Shown here piece by piece: positions 34,330 to 45,893 of a DNA stretch of 64,000 nucleotides. The notes under the pieces are model-generated. The model saw nothing but the letters and a program-made list of their open reading frames with translations, did no database searches and had not been told where the DNA came from. The stretch's first letter is position 1. Each line of letters begins with the position of its first letter. The position numbers and the translations under genes are program-made. The DNA is from Cristatella mucedo (Eukaryota > Bryozoa > Phylactolaemata > Cristatellidae), in assembly GCA_009760855.2 (NCBI GenBank), contig WPIO01000163.1, positions 410,001 through 474,000 of the forward strand. The letters are read 5' to 3'.

Positions 34330-34546
34330 TCAGCGATGCGCCTCTCTGGGTCTCACTTCGCCAACGTAAATACCGGCAGCATAGAACCTGTCCGTTATGG
34401 CCTTTACTGCTTGCCGCCTCGTATAGTGATTTTCTTTTACATCGAGCTTAGCTTGTCTCATAAAAAGGGACTCGCATGAAAAGCATAGCTGATTTCTCTT
34501 GCCAAATCGTCTGCCATTCCCATCAAAGAAGTAAAGAAGGTGCGGC
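34330..34546 (-). CDS. Candidate alternative terminal exon
   Basis: After a minus-strand 'ggcaccgttcag' acceptor, a 71-codon frame runs PHLLYFFDGNGRRFGKRNQ, with a CxxC (CFSC), then QAVKAITDRFYAAGIYVGEV, and ends with TGA at 34332-34330. Residue composition is balanced and unlike low-complexity chance frames. The exon starts in phase 2, so it could follow the transmembrane exon 646 bp upstream (35192). That would give a 132-residue isoform with a different tail, with AATAAA just downstream. The acceptor has a poor pyrimidine tract and no family is recognised. The alternative is a relic of a transposon ORF or chance. Confidence 0.35.
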
Positions 34547-34894
34547 CTGAACGGTGCCACTGATTGGTCGCTAGCTAAGTCTTGCCTGAGTCTTGGTCGA
34601 CGAAGCGGAACCGCGTGCGGCTGCTGAGTCTTCGTTGAGTCTTACTAAGTCTTAGACCAATCCCATCGTATTGTGATGACGTATATACCGAAGACTCGAG
34701 CGGGTAGGTAGCAGGTACAATCAAGAATCGCCGCGCGTTAACCCCGCCTTATAGCGCCGACGTGACGCAATTTTCGCGGCACGAGCGTATTGTCTTCTCA
34801 AACGGAAGACGAGGGCGCTCTCTTTGAAGCAGCTGGCTAGGAATGGGAAAAGATTTACAGTCACTGGCTGCTGATGAACACGGCAATAGTCGCT
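34547..34894. other. GC-richer intronic DNA with repeated 'gagtctt'
   Basis: Several 'gagtctt' units lie between inverted 'gattggtc' (34562) and 'gaccaatc' (34655). It may be a small foldback element. No gene seen. Confidence 0.35.
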
Positions 34895-35160
34895 GCTCTC
34901 AATTAGTAATGCGACGTAACGAATATCCGTCCGTATCACTCCGGAAAGACCAAAAAGCCAAGTGGGTGCCACGCCAGAGAGTTTCCTGTAGCGCGCGCGC
35001 CCAAGCTTAGGCGGCCTTCGGCGTGCACTCGGCAGCAAGATGCAGACCTCGCGTCGAGCGAAAAATAAACACTGAGAAGCACGGCAGAGTCAGGAGGGCA
35101 GTCGAGGTAGTGAGCAGCAGCGCGGTAGTAGGTGGCAGCTGAGGTGGCAGCTGAGGAAGC
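34895..35160 (-). mobile_element. GC-shifted LINE B relic beside the transmembrane exon
   Basis: The minus strand encodes HYLDCPPDSAVLLS, then RVHAEGRLSLGARA, matching the family B C-terminus HYLNCSPDSAMLPT and RMRTESRLGCKCA. The 3' UTR 'ggcacccacttggc' equivalent follows. Many A/T positions of the family have become G/C here. Confidence 0.75.
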
Positions 35161-35191
35161 CGGTCGTCGCACGTCGGCTTCCAACACTTAC

Positions 35192-35373
35192 CTCCAAGTG
35201 AGCGCTCCTGCGACGACGGCAATAAGCAGGAGTACGCAGACACACACAGCGAGCGGGATAATCCACGATAAGTCACTGCTGCTTTTACTCGCTTGATAGT
35301 CGCTGCCGGTGCTGTTGCTCGCATCGGTGCTGTTGTCGTCAGCGGCGCCATTACGGCCGTCACCGTCAGCCAT
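35192..35373 (-). CDS. N-terminal and transmembrane exon (TM exon 1)
   Basis: ATG at 35373 is preceded by an in-frame TAA 9 bases upstream, so it is a likely true start. The exon encodes 60 residues plus two bases. The first 37 residues are acidic and Asn/Ser-rich, with NST sites at about 14-16 and 20-22 (NSTDASNST) that could carry N-glycans. A 24-residue hydrophobic helix WIIPLAVCVCVLLLIAVVAG follows, then ALTW. The exon ends at the strong donor GTAAGT (35191-35186), leaving a split AG. Joined to the exon at 30298 the next residues are R-RNRIRQK. The resulting charge pattern predicts N-terminus outside, tail inside. There is no cleavable signal peptide, so a reverse signal-anchor (type III) topology is inferred. 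An upstream exon spliced at 'aactcag' just before the ATG is the alternative. Family not recognised. Confidence 0.6.
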
Positions 35374-36925
35374 GCTGAGTTACCGTAGCCGCTAGGGCAG
35401 GAACCGTCTTAGGACTGGTTAGCGAGTGTAAGACTGGGAGGCTGCCACGTGACGGCTACGGCTGCGACTGCCTTCACAGCAGCGCAGAGGCCAGGCGAGC
35501 AAAGCGGCCACGCTCCAGGTTTCAAAGAGCGCTGCAAGGTGGCAAGGCCTTCGACTGCATAGCTTAATCACGGCTCACCGGATTTATATGGCCAATGAAC
35601 TGAATCGTCATCGCAGCCATTAATCTCGACTTCTTTATTTAGCTGTGACAGGTGGGTTTTTGGTCTTAATCCTCGGGCCCTCGAGAGGAACAGATGTAGC
35701 CGATTAGCACTGCGATTGTCGGTCTTTGTTTTGAGCAGGTTCGATCTGAAGCAGTCGTTACGGTTAAGTAGCGCCACCATATAACCTAGCAAGGTGACAC
35801 CATGGCTCCTTCGCGCTGCCGTCCAAATGCTGAATGCCAGTTCACTGCTTTGGTGCTACCTTCACCTAGGGGTAAATGCCGCCGAACTCTCAATTTTATG
35901 TTCCTACGCTACTTCCAGGCACACGACGTCTTGCATGCAGCTCCACGGTTTATTGGAATTTATGTAAGGTGCCTGCGTCCTAGTTCGACACATCCGGTGC
36001 TGAGTTAAGAGAAGAACACGTTTTATTATTCGACTTATTGTTTCCTATGTAGCCCTATTTTATTCCTGGGTGCTAACGGGGTTCTTCATAGTTAGTAAAG
36101 AAAAAGCAAACATGAACTTTTACATCTCAATCTCGATCTAATCTAACCTGGACGAGCACATAACTGCAGAGGAATTCATAGTATAGGGATGGGTATTGAT
36201 TAGTGCTCGCAAATTTTTGCTTATCTGTTTGTCTACTTAGGATTTTACTTGAACGACATGCGTCTTCAAACCTTTTTCCTAGCTAGCCACCGAGCCTATA
36301 TCGAACTTTTGAACGAACAAGCGTGTAAGTTTCTCAGTTACACAATATTATGGGGACTTGGGCAAGACAATTTTAACACGTGCACCTGAAGTATGGGTAG
36401 CAGTCTTTGCCCGACTGTTGGGCAAATGGCTTCATCTCATGTGGCATACAAAAAGCAATAGCCACAGTTGAACTCCTCGGAACAAATGCTGCACCAAATA
36501 AAAAAGATCGAGCAGTAGCAAGTGATAAGTTCCTAGCAGTCAGGAGCAGCAGTTTGGCAAAAGTCGTCCTCGGGAAAGCATTTTCTAAAGTGAGTTCTAA
36601 GAGTACAGTAAACGCAGAGCAAAAACAATGAGATTGCCTGTGTTATAACAAAATCATTACTGGGGCTTGCTTACATAAAGTCGTCATAGATGATCAGTTT
36701 TCACAATATATCCACTTTGGCCTGAACACCTGTCATTGCCCTTCCTTAAATCAAGGCTGTCGTAGGTAGGCCAAAATAATTTAGCAACCTAACCTATGCA
36801 GCTCGAGCACATGCCAAGGTTTAGCATCGCCACCTAGGTTGGCTATAACATAAATGAACATTGAAGATATGTAGACTCGTTCTTCGTAACTTTCGCTGCA
36901 ATTTTTTATAATTTCTTCGTCATAC
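35374..36925. other. GC-rich 5' flank of TM exon 1, then nondescript DNA
   Basis: 35374-35560 is GC/CpG-rich and is the likely promoter/5' UTR area for the minus-strand start at 35373. No TATA box is seen. Beyond 35580 nothing could be supported. A plus frame at 36407-36631 has no splice or family support. Confidence 0.4.
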
Positions 36926-37098
36926 ATACTAGCTGATTTTGCAGCCTATTTTGTTTAGCGACAGAAGAGCCTTAACGGTTGTCGCCACCGCTTGCAGCGG
37001 CGATAAAGAATTGGCCGCCACAGGATTTGAACCCATGACCACGGGGCCGAGGTCATGAAAAGCAATGGCCTTACCCAGAGAGCCATCACGGCTTGCCG
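36926..37098 (-). mobile_element. SINE1 copy f
   Basis: Minus-strand copy with B-box variant GGTTCAAATCC, the body 'ttctttatcgccgctgcaag' and the 'ctgcaaaatcagctagta' end. It is the most diverged of the six. Confidence 0.85.
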
Positions 37099-37204
37099 AT
37101 TAGGCTAACTCCGTTATATTGTGCCTACGGAATCCGCGTTTACCTGATGATAAAACCACATGCACTTCATTTACTTGAGGCCGGAAAAGTCTTCAGCTTG
37201 AGCT

Positions 37205-37650
37205 CTATCTCAGCAGCTTATTACTCATACTAATACAACTAATAGTAAAAATACAGTCAACATGGCGCACTCAGAGAACTAAATTTCTTTATAGGCACTT
37301 TATGTTTGCTGCAAAGAAAGCACGATCGAATGGTTAGTGGTAGCGTGCAACAGAAACAACAAAAATAGCACGGTTAGGCGTGACATACACAGGGTCACTA
37401 ACCGCACTTTCATGCAAGTACGGTTAGTGGCAGCGTGCAGTGTCAGCACGAATAAGCACATAAAGGTCCAATCACAGGGACCCAATAACTGCTGTAATAA
37501 ATAGATACGTCTCCCGTTTTTTAGTGTGGTCAAATCAGGATATGTCGTGACGCAAGTCGAAAGTGAGTTCCGGGCTTTGGAGCATGCGGACTAAGCGCAC
37601 GGTCTCCAAACGAATTGAGGTATTTGCGAGGCATATTAAGTTTGTACGAG
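37205..37650 (-). mobile_element. LINE A 3' end fragment
   Basis: Minus strand: end of the ORF2 C-terminus, the 3' UTR and a degraded (ATT)n tail near 37215-37240. Confidence 0.8.
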
Positions 37651-38999
37651 AAATAATTAAGCGATTAAATTCCGAAACTAGAAACATTTAAAAAAAATGT
37701 TTTGTGCTCTCAATACCAGAAAGAGAGAACTACTATTCATGTTGAACGAGTGATTGCGAACGCAACTGGTCATTCTTATATCAAATACTATTTCGCCAAA
37801 CTGGTCTTGTCTGACATGCCTTCAGTTAGATATTATGTCGGTGTGATGAGCAACACCCAGCATACGATTTAGCTAAGCATACACTCTCGCCATAATTTTG
37901 AAACTCAGCGAACACTGAATTAGCTCAAAGTACACCCCTCGCCAGACTTTCAAAACTGGCTGAACACTTGATTTGTTGCGTTTAGAAACGATAGGAAGTC
38001 CAATTTATTTCCTTTTGTGGTATTTTCTTTTAATTTTTTTATGACATGGTAATTCGGTAGCTGCTGTTGCGTGGTCGCAATCCTGCAAAGTTAAATAACA
38101 AGCAGGTCTGTAAAGTTCGCCGGTAACAACGCAAACTAACGCTTTGAATCGCCTTGGAATAATTGTAGTATCCAGTATCCAATTAAATATCGCCATCGTC
38201 GACAACAAGATTTTCTCTTAGTTAAGAAGCAAATACGACAAGAAGTATGTGTGGAATATCGCGAAGCACGAGCAAAGCCGTGCAGCAGCCTCGCCGTCAC
38301 CATCTCATGGCATCAGTGTACGATGGAAAGTCTTATCGTTGGATTGCGTGTCGTTTGCAAATGGTTCCCATTCGGCACATTATGCGATTGAATTCATGCG
38401 ATTCCGCAGTCTGCAAGTGGATGCGTGAAAATCCAAGATCTAAGTTAGACGTTGCGCAGAGCACCCGAAAAAATTTCTAAAGTTATGTATTACCAGCATT
38501 AGTAGATTGTCAAGCGTAAGCCTGTTTGTAAGGAATTAATAGGGTAAGCGGAAGTTGCATTCGCTTCGGCAGTTTAGCTTGAGGTTTTGCTCTTTAGTGC
38601 TTAGTCACCACTGACTATTTCTAGCTTAAGATCTGTTCTGGTGGCCCATGAGATAAGACGTAGTACAAGTGATTAACTGTCCCCAGCAAAGTTAATTAAT
38701 AATAATATGAATCTCCACGAAGCAAATGGTTCAGAAAAAAACGCATAAAAATATAGGCAGCAATTTATGCTAGAGCCTGACTGGTGGCAAAGTCTAACGA
38801 GTGCCTCTCATTAATGGTTTGTTAGGTTCATGTTATTATTTAAGGCTAAGGATGGTAATATGTAAGAAGTGATGCAAAGTTTGGATAGGTTATATCAGCC
38901 AGGTTAAGAAAATCTTGGAAGTCATTAAGAATATCAGGATTGCAACTTTTAAGAATAAGATTTTTTATAAACTATAACTTGGAACTCTTAGCTCGATGA
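37651..38999. other. No gene seen
   Basis: AT-rich. The plus frame 38247-38480 is not supported by splice sites or a recognisable domain. Confidence 0.4.
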
Positions 39000-39075
39000 A
39001 TAGTAATAATAATGAAACAATTGATAAAACGCCTCAGAGAACTCAATATCTTTAGAGGGGCTTCATATTTAGACG
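39000..39075 (-). mobile_element. LINE A tail remnant
   Basis: Minus strand 'attgagttctctgaggcgtt' and 'ttatcaattg', then a degraded (ATT)n. Confidence 0.65.
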
Positions 39076-39424
39076 TCGGCTTTTCTTCGGGCTTTGATGT
39101 AATATGTACCCTGTCGCTGACGCGTGAAACACGCACACCTTTTTTACGGATATGGAATAGATGGGCCTATATTACCAATACGGAATTGTAATTTTAATTT
39201 ATGGGCACTCTTTATTACTTTAGTTTTCAGAACCGACTGCATTCCAGAACATGTCGAAGTAGCATATACTCATCGTTAGCCAGGTGTCATCGTGCTATAG
39301 CTCCTACAGTACACTTTTTATTCTTCCATATGGACCAGCATAGATAGTATAACAGTAGCCCAGAAGCCAGTACGGATAATTCGCTCGTGTAACAAGCTAG
39401 CTAGTTCAAGTAAGGTTTTGGACC
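39076..39424. other. No gene seen
   Basis: AT-rich; nothing supported. Confidence 0.4.
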
Positions 39425-40950
39425 CTTCTTTCTTTCTTGTCAAAGATTCCTAAAAAAATCGTTGCTAAACAGCTGGTTGAACGTATTGAAACGAATGAAA
39501 TGTCAGAAACATTTCAATAGGGCTCCAAGAAGCAGCACTCCACTGAAACTGCTCTCCTCCATGTTAACAATGACATTCTACGCGGCAGCAATGACTGGAA
39601 TGTCACTGCACTAGCTATGCAAGATCTGTCAGCTGCCTTCGACACCATTGATCACGATGTTCTACTTGAACGATTGAGAACAACGATCGGTCTGGCAGAC
39701 GAGGCACTGGCGTGATTTAAATCGTACTTGTCTGATCGTGTTTAATCCGTGTCGTGTGGGGGTCAGGTCTCACACACGAGACGGGTTACCTGTAGAGTCC
39801 CTCAAGCGTCCGTCCTCGGTCCCTTGCTGTTCTCCATTTATACTCAACCTCTGGGAAAAGTGATTATGGGCCACGGAACAGGATATTTCGCTTTTATGCT
39901 GATGATACTCAGCTGTATTTGTCATTTAAACCATCGGAATCTGCTGTTGAAGCTGAGAAACTGAAGGCTTGCCGTATCGAAATTTAAACCTGGACGTCGG
40001 AAAACTGCTTGAAATTAAAGGACGATAAATCTGAACTGCTGCTCATAAGACATCCTAAGCTTGTGGCTAGAGTAAAAGGCTTTGCTCTTCTAATAGGTGC
40101 TGCTGTTGTGCGATCATCACCACGTGCTCAAAATTTAGGCGTCGTTTTCGACAACTTTCTAAATTTTCAAAGCTTCATTCAGAAGACTGTTTCTACAGCT
40201 AGCGATCACGCCCGATCCCTATCCAAGGTTAGGAGCTGTCTTCCACAGTGGCTTGCAAAAAACTTAACTAGCTCCTCAGTACTGTCTCGGCTTGATTATT
40301 GCAATTCTCTTTTGACTGGGCTACCAAAAAAAAGAAACTAGCCCACTGCAGCTGACTATGAATATGGCTACAAGGCTTGTCTTCAAGTCCTTAAGGTTTG
40401 AGTACATGTCTCCTCTGCTGAAATAGCTAGGGTGTATGCCAGTTGAGCAACGTATACAGAGCAAAGTTCATACGCTGACCCACAAGGTCCGCCACGGCTT
40501 GGCTCCTTCGTACCTAGCTGAACTGCTGCACCAGTTTCAGCCTCCTCGTACCCTCAAGTCCTGTATGGACAATAAATTAGCTGTTCCAGTTTTCCGCTTA
40601 AAGACAGTTGGTGACAGAAGCTTTACCTCTGCAGGTCCTAGACTGTGGAAATCGCTTCCACAATTTTTACGCAACGACAACTACTCTTCTGCTGCCGTCT
40701 ATGGTTTATCCTTTTCAGCGGTCCTGAACTGCTACCTCCATGCTACTAACTACCTCAACTGCTCTCCTGACTCTGCTATGCTTCCCACTTTCTCTTTGTT
40801 GCGCGAGATGACGTCCGTTGGCCACAGAATGCGTACCAAAAGCCGCTTAGGCTGTGAGTTCGCTATACAAAACTCTCGTGCATAACATCCACCCAGTATT
40901 TATGAATTTGTGGAATTACATATGGAGATACATTACATTGGACTAAAAAA
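39425..40950 (+). mobile_element. LINE B, longest copy (RT domain to 3' end)
   Basis: Carries fingers/palm motifs: [18 protein letters not shown] (catalytic Asp), A-stop-FKSYLSDR, VPQASVLGPLLF, and a degraded catalytic Y.DDTQLYLSF ('tatgctgatgatactcagct'). It continues LKDDKSELLLIRHPK, LGVVFDNFLNFQSF, SRLDYCNSLLTGLP, WKSLPQFLRN and LNCSPDSAMLPTFS to a stop and the 3' UTR. The stop at 39714-39716 in place of Trp and several frameshifts make it inactive. The 5' part of ORF2 (endonuclease) is missing. Confidence 0.92.
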
Positions 40951-41221
40951 GTCTGCAGAGTCAGTATTGCTTGAAGTGTCTAACGACGACACCGTGAATT
41001 TTTTTTAAGGGTAGGGTCACACCGCTAGTTACGCTGGGTCGCTTGGCACTTCTTCTGTATGCAGTTAAGAAACAACTTGAGCTGTAAGTTTAACCCTCTC
41101 TGACTTACTGCTCGCTGAAATAAATAATATTCTAGCATCATGCAAAGCTGACGTCAAAATATGCATGGTAGCAAACATTTTCAAGTTGAACTACAACCAA
41201 ACTAAATTGCGAGTTTTTGGA
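40951..41221. other. No gene seen
   Basis: Short AT-rich spacer. Confidence 0.4.
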
Positions 41222-41330
41222 AAACCCAATAATAGTAAAATTATTATTAATAGTAGTAAATTTGATATAGTACCCTCAGAGAACTGGATATCTTTAAAGA
41301 AACTTTGCGTGTTTTATAAATTAGACTGCC
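41222..41330 (-). mobile_element. LINE A tail remnant
   Basis: Minus-strand 'ccagttctctgagggtacta' followed by a degraded (ATT)n at 41222-41260. Confidence 0.6.
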
Positions 41331-41384
41331 TAGCCTAATTTAAATGGAATCGGCTAGGACAATCTGATTGAGTATTGGCTTGCA

Positions 41385-41475
41385 ATATGAGTGTCCTATT
41401 CCAAAGCGACCTTTACGAATTTGACCAAGTCAGGGTCAAATTCGTAAAGTCATGTCTGCCTACTTTCAGCACAAT
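41385..41475 (+). mobile_element. LINE A ORF fragment containing a foldback
   Basis: 'tgtcctattccaaagcgacc' and 'tctgcctactttcagc' match LINE A. The sequence between them has been replaced by a perfect 16-bp inverted repeat (41411-41426 / 41434-41449, loop aagtcag). Confidence 0.7.
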
Positions 41476-43185
41476 ATAATCGAAAATATTTGTTTCTTCA
41501 TTTGTGAGAATACCACAGCCATATTGATTAAAATTCTGTTGACACCCTGTTAAGCCTTGTTAATTAATACTCGCAGGTTTTTCTTCACGTGTGATGCGAA
41601 GCGTATTATTTGTAAAACATTCTGCAGTTAGTCCTTTCTTACGCCACCGCCAAAGCCGTCGCTTTACACAGTCTCGCACAACCATTTAGGTTTTTTATCG
41701 TAATCCCGCTCTTCTAACTCCAACAGTCACATGATACCTCTAACCAGCCCCACATCCACGGCAGACCGCGTCTTCATTTCGTTTGCTCACAGTAACATGA
41801 ACGCATATTCAACATATGCCACTCGATTTCTCGCGAGTGGATGACGTTGAAAATGCTGCACTTTCACCTGCTCCTCACAGAATTTTACACTGTTTGAATC
41901 ATCTCGCGTGGGTCAGAAATACTGACTAATGATCTTGATATCTTTAACAATTTGAAATTCCACCCCTCCAGCATGTGTACAAACTGCATACAATTATATT
42001 GAGCTCCCTAAGAGTGTAATGCAAGTGTTTGATTATTCATTTGATTATTGCATACGTGACTTGCTCAGTAGTATACTTGTTTTTCTTCACAGCTGAGACT
42101 GTGCGTCAGCCTTTTGCTAATAACCACGGAACATTCTCTCGACTTGGCTTTGCAATGAAGCCTGAAGTCCCCGGCATGCCTTAAATTGCTTCTAAAACGT
42201 CATTTTAACGAAGAACTCTTGCACCACTGGCCAAGGTTATAGAAGTAACTAATCGCCTTTGAGCTAGGGCGTCCGGTCAGTGCGATCGAACTTTAAGAAA
42301 TCAAGTTTCACGAAACATTCTTTTCGATTAATCGCCGAGCGGCGACCAGGTCAACTTCTAGCATGTGCAGTAGCATCGCAGAATTGGTAGGAAGTGACTG
42401 CACTCTTCACCGTCATCTGCGAAACAAGAGACATTAGCACTATTCCGCTGTCGTATTCCCTACGAATGAAGTCATATGCGAGAGCGGTGCCGTGTTCATG
42501 CATTTTATACAGAGCAGCTACTTCTTACATAGTTATTGACATTTGGGAGCATTGGTAATGTAACTAAACTCGAGTGCTTACGTGAATGTGGGAAGAACTC
42601 TGGCGCTAAGGTTTTCTGGTCGTTTTTTTTGTAATTTGCTACTACAAAAAACGACAACCACTGACAGTGCTAATGCAGCTGCTAAAAACACAACTACTGT
42701 TAATATTGCTAGCAGCACAGCTAAGCTTTGCACGTGAATAATATGCTTCCATGCTTTTTTGATCGGGGCCTGATATACGTATTATTTTTCCAATCTAGAG
42801 CCCGCACATATGTAGATTAGTCGTTACTTCATCTTCTCGCTAACTTTAAAATAAGCCTCGAGAATAATCCACAGCCTAGCTGTTTTTCGGAACTTTTCAT
42901 ACGGATACTAAGCGACTTCATTTCACCTAGCAGAGTTAGATAATGATTAATTGCTTCATTTTACAGTGCCTTGAGGGACCTTACCTTTATCTAGGTGATT
43001 TTCACCACATTTAAAAGAGCAAAGTATCGTGGTTTTTACTTCTACCATCTTGGAGCTGCTGAGCAAAGCTTTTATCACTGACTGTCTTTTGCGGGCAAGT
43101 GAAGCAAATAATCTATTTTGTATTGGGAATCTGAGAGCACACTAATGATTGAACTGGTGCAGCAGTCCAGTCATTAGTAAAAGTA
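41476..43185. other. No gene seen
   Basis: Mixed, mostly AT-rich. A T/A-rich hairpin lies at 42619-42633 / 42643-42655. No exon, RNA gene or family repeat supported. Confidence 0.4.
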
Positions 43186-43260
43186 ATAGATTATTTGTAT
43201 AGCGCCACGAGAGAACTCGATCTCCATCTAAGCGCTTGACGACTCTCTGGAAGAGAATTA
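43186..43260 (-). mobile_element. L2-like tail fragment
   Basis: Minus strand 'gagatcgagttctctcgtgg' and 'cgctatacaaataat', the tail type shared by SINE2 and L2-like LINEs. The body upstream (to about 43900) matches nothing else in the window. Confidence 0.5.
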
Positions 43261-43969
43261 ATATCAAAGCTAGTGATATCCACGGCATCATGCAGGCCAA
43301 AGTAAATAGCTGTCGCGCTCATGCCTAAATGCCTAGGAGAGCGTGATAATACTGAGGCCCGCCGATCAGTAAGAGAATTAGCTAGAAACAAAGACGAAAC
43401 CACGTACCATGTAAGCAGGCAAAGGATACTGAAGGTGATAAGGGAAGGTTAAGCAGGATCAATTGTATGTCTTTAGCGAAGATTTCAAAGATCAAAACCA
43501 GCTGCAGATAATTTCAGCATCCCGAGGCGATTTACAGAATTTCGCTGCAATAAAGCTGTAGGCTGAATCACCAAAATAAAAAATCTAGAGCTACGGAAGG
43601 CGATGATACTAGATGTGAGTAGCTGGAAGTATGTGAGCATACCGGCGAAGTAAGAAGATTTGATAGTGAAGCTGATGAAAGCATGCGTAAACTTACATGC
43701 GATACAGAGTGGGAATCTTCGAAAATTGATTGAACCCTAAATATCTGACGATCAGAATAATATCTGATTACCTTATATCCGACAAATCTCAGTAGTTTTA
43801 TTTCTGAAACGCTTAAGATCGGATAGAAGTTGTGAGACGCAACGGCTAAGTTTTTGAAGACACTCCAGACGAGCATGTTATGCACTCAGTCCAAATGATT
43901 ATGGCATAACCAACTAGGCATGAATTCGCAAAGTCAAACATGGCCTTGTAGGCATGGGTACGGTGTGCA
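43261..43969. other. No gene seen; possible body of an unknown repeat
   Basis: If the tail at 43186-43260 belongs to a larger element, this minus-strand sequence would be its body. It contains only short frames. Confidence 0.3.
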
Positions 43970-45893
43970 TATGTTGATACCATTGATCACAAAGTTCTTC
44001 TAGAGCGCCTCTCATCTCACCTGGGCATCACTGGCTCTGCTCTGCAGTGGTTCAGGTCCTATCTCACTACCCCATCAGGCAAAGCATCGTACCACTCGCT
44101 TTTCGGAATCCAACAGTCTAGAAATACCTCGTACAAACCTTAAATCCTTTGGAGACCGTGCATTTAACTTACTAGTTATGGGCAAACCTAGTGTTATTCA
44201 GAAATTGGAAAGGCTGACTTTCAAAATTGGCTCTGCCAGCATATATCCAGTTGCATCAGCTCGAAATCTAGGTGTCATATTCCAAAGCGACCTCTCGTTA
44301 GACGACCACATCAGCTCCACAGTCAAATCAGCCTATTTTCAGCTTCATAACATTGCTAAAATTCGGGCTTGTTTAGATAAGGATACCACGTCCAAATTGG
44401 TCCATGCATTCGTGACATCTCGTCTCGACTTCTGCAACTCACTGCTTACTGGCCTACCAGCATGTGCGATCAGGCGATTGCAGCTGGTGCAAAACTCTGC
44501 AGCTAGGCTTGTCTGTCGTGAGCATCGCAGTTGCCACATTACTCCACTTCTCGCCGACCTGCACTGGTTACCAGTCAAGCAACGGATTGACTTCAAGGTT
44601 TTGTCGCTCACTTTTAGGTCTCTTCATTCTATGGCTCCAGCCTATCTTTCAGATACACTACCCCATCAGGCAAAGCATCGTACCACTCGCTTTTCGGAAT
44701 CCAACAGTCTAGAAATACCTCGTACAAACCTTAAATCCTTTGGAGACCGTGCATTTAGCTCGTATGCTCCCACAGCCTGGAACTCCCTCCCGACCTGCAT
44801 CAGAACATTCCCTGACCTGACCACATTTAAAAGAAACTTAAAAACATACCTATTTAGGACAGCATTTAGTGGGTCCTTGTGATTCGTCCTCGATGTGCTT
44901 ATGCGTGCTGACACTGTTCATGCTGCCACTAACCACATTTGCATGCTGACCCAGTGCATGTAACCCCTAACCATGTTATTCATTTTGTTTGTTTTTCAAG
45001 CATGATTTTACTTACTATTCTATTGCGTATCACTTTGCAGCAAATGTAAAGCGCCTAGAAAGAGATTAAGTTCTCTGAGGGCGCTTTATCAAGTGCAATA
45101 TTATTATTATTATTATTATCTCGGTGGGAGACTCCATAGTATTGACATGAATGAACAAAGATTATCCGAGGTACCTGTGAAATATGGGGTACCTCAGGAC
45201 TCCGTGCTAGGTCCGGTTCGTTTCATGGTTTATGCTCTCCCTCTTGCTGATGTGATTGCCAAGCACAATCTAGGCTTTCACTTCTATGCGGATGACACTC
45301 AGTTGTACCTTTGCTTTGATCCCTCCCAGCCTTCGAGCACCTCAAATTCTCTCAACTCACTTGCTGCATGCATTGATGACATCCACACATGGATGGCAGC
45401 AAATTTTATAGAACTAAACGATGACAAAACTAACTTACTAGTTATGGGCCAACCGAGTGTGATTCAGAGATTGGAAAGGCTGTCTCTCAAAATTGGCTCT
45501 GCCAGCATATCTCCTGTCGAATCAGCTCGAAATCTAGGTGTCATATTCCAAAGCGACCTCTCGCTAGACGACCATATCAGCTCCACAGTCAAATCTGCCT
45601 GTTTCAGCTTCACAACATTGCTAAAATTCGGGCTTGTTTAGATAAGGATACCATGTCCAAGTTGGTCCATGCATTCGTGACATCCCGTCTCGACTTCTGC
45701 TACTCACTGCTTACTGGCCTACGGGCATGTGCGATCAGGCCTGATTCAGACCCTGTGCATGTTACACCTAACCACTGTGTTCATGTTGTTTATCAAACAC
45801 GATACAACTAACCGCTCGATCTTGTTTCCTTTGCAATAAATGTGAAGCGCTTAGAAAGAGATTGAGTTTTCTGGGGGCGCTGTATTAAGTGTA

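Noticed and set aside
36407-36631. 74-codon plus frame with ordinary residue composition
   Set aside because: It lies in plain AT-rich sequence with no splice sites, domain or repeat relation. Chance is the simpler reading.
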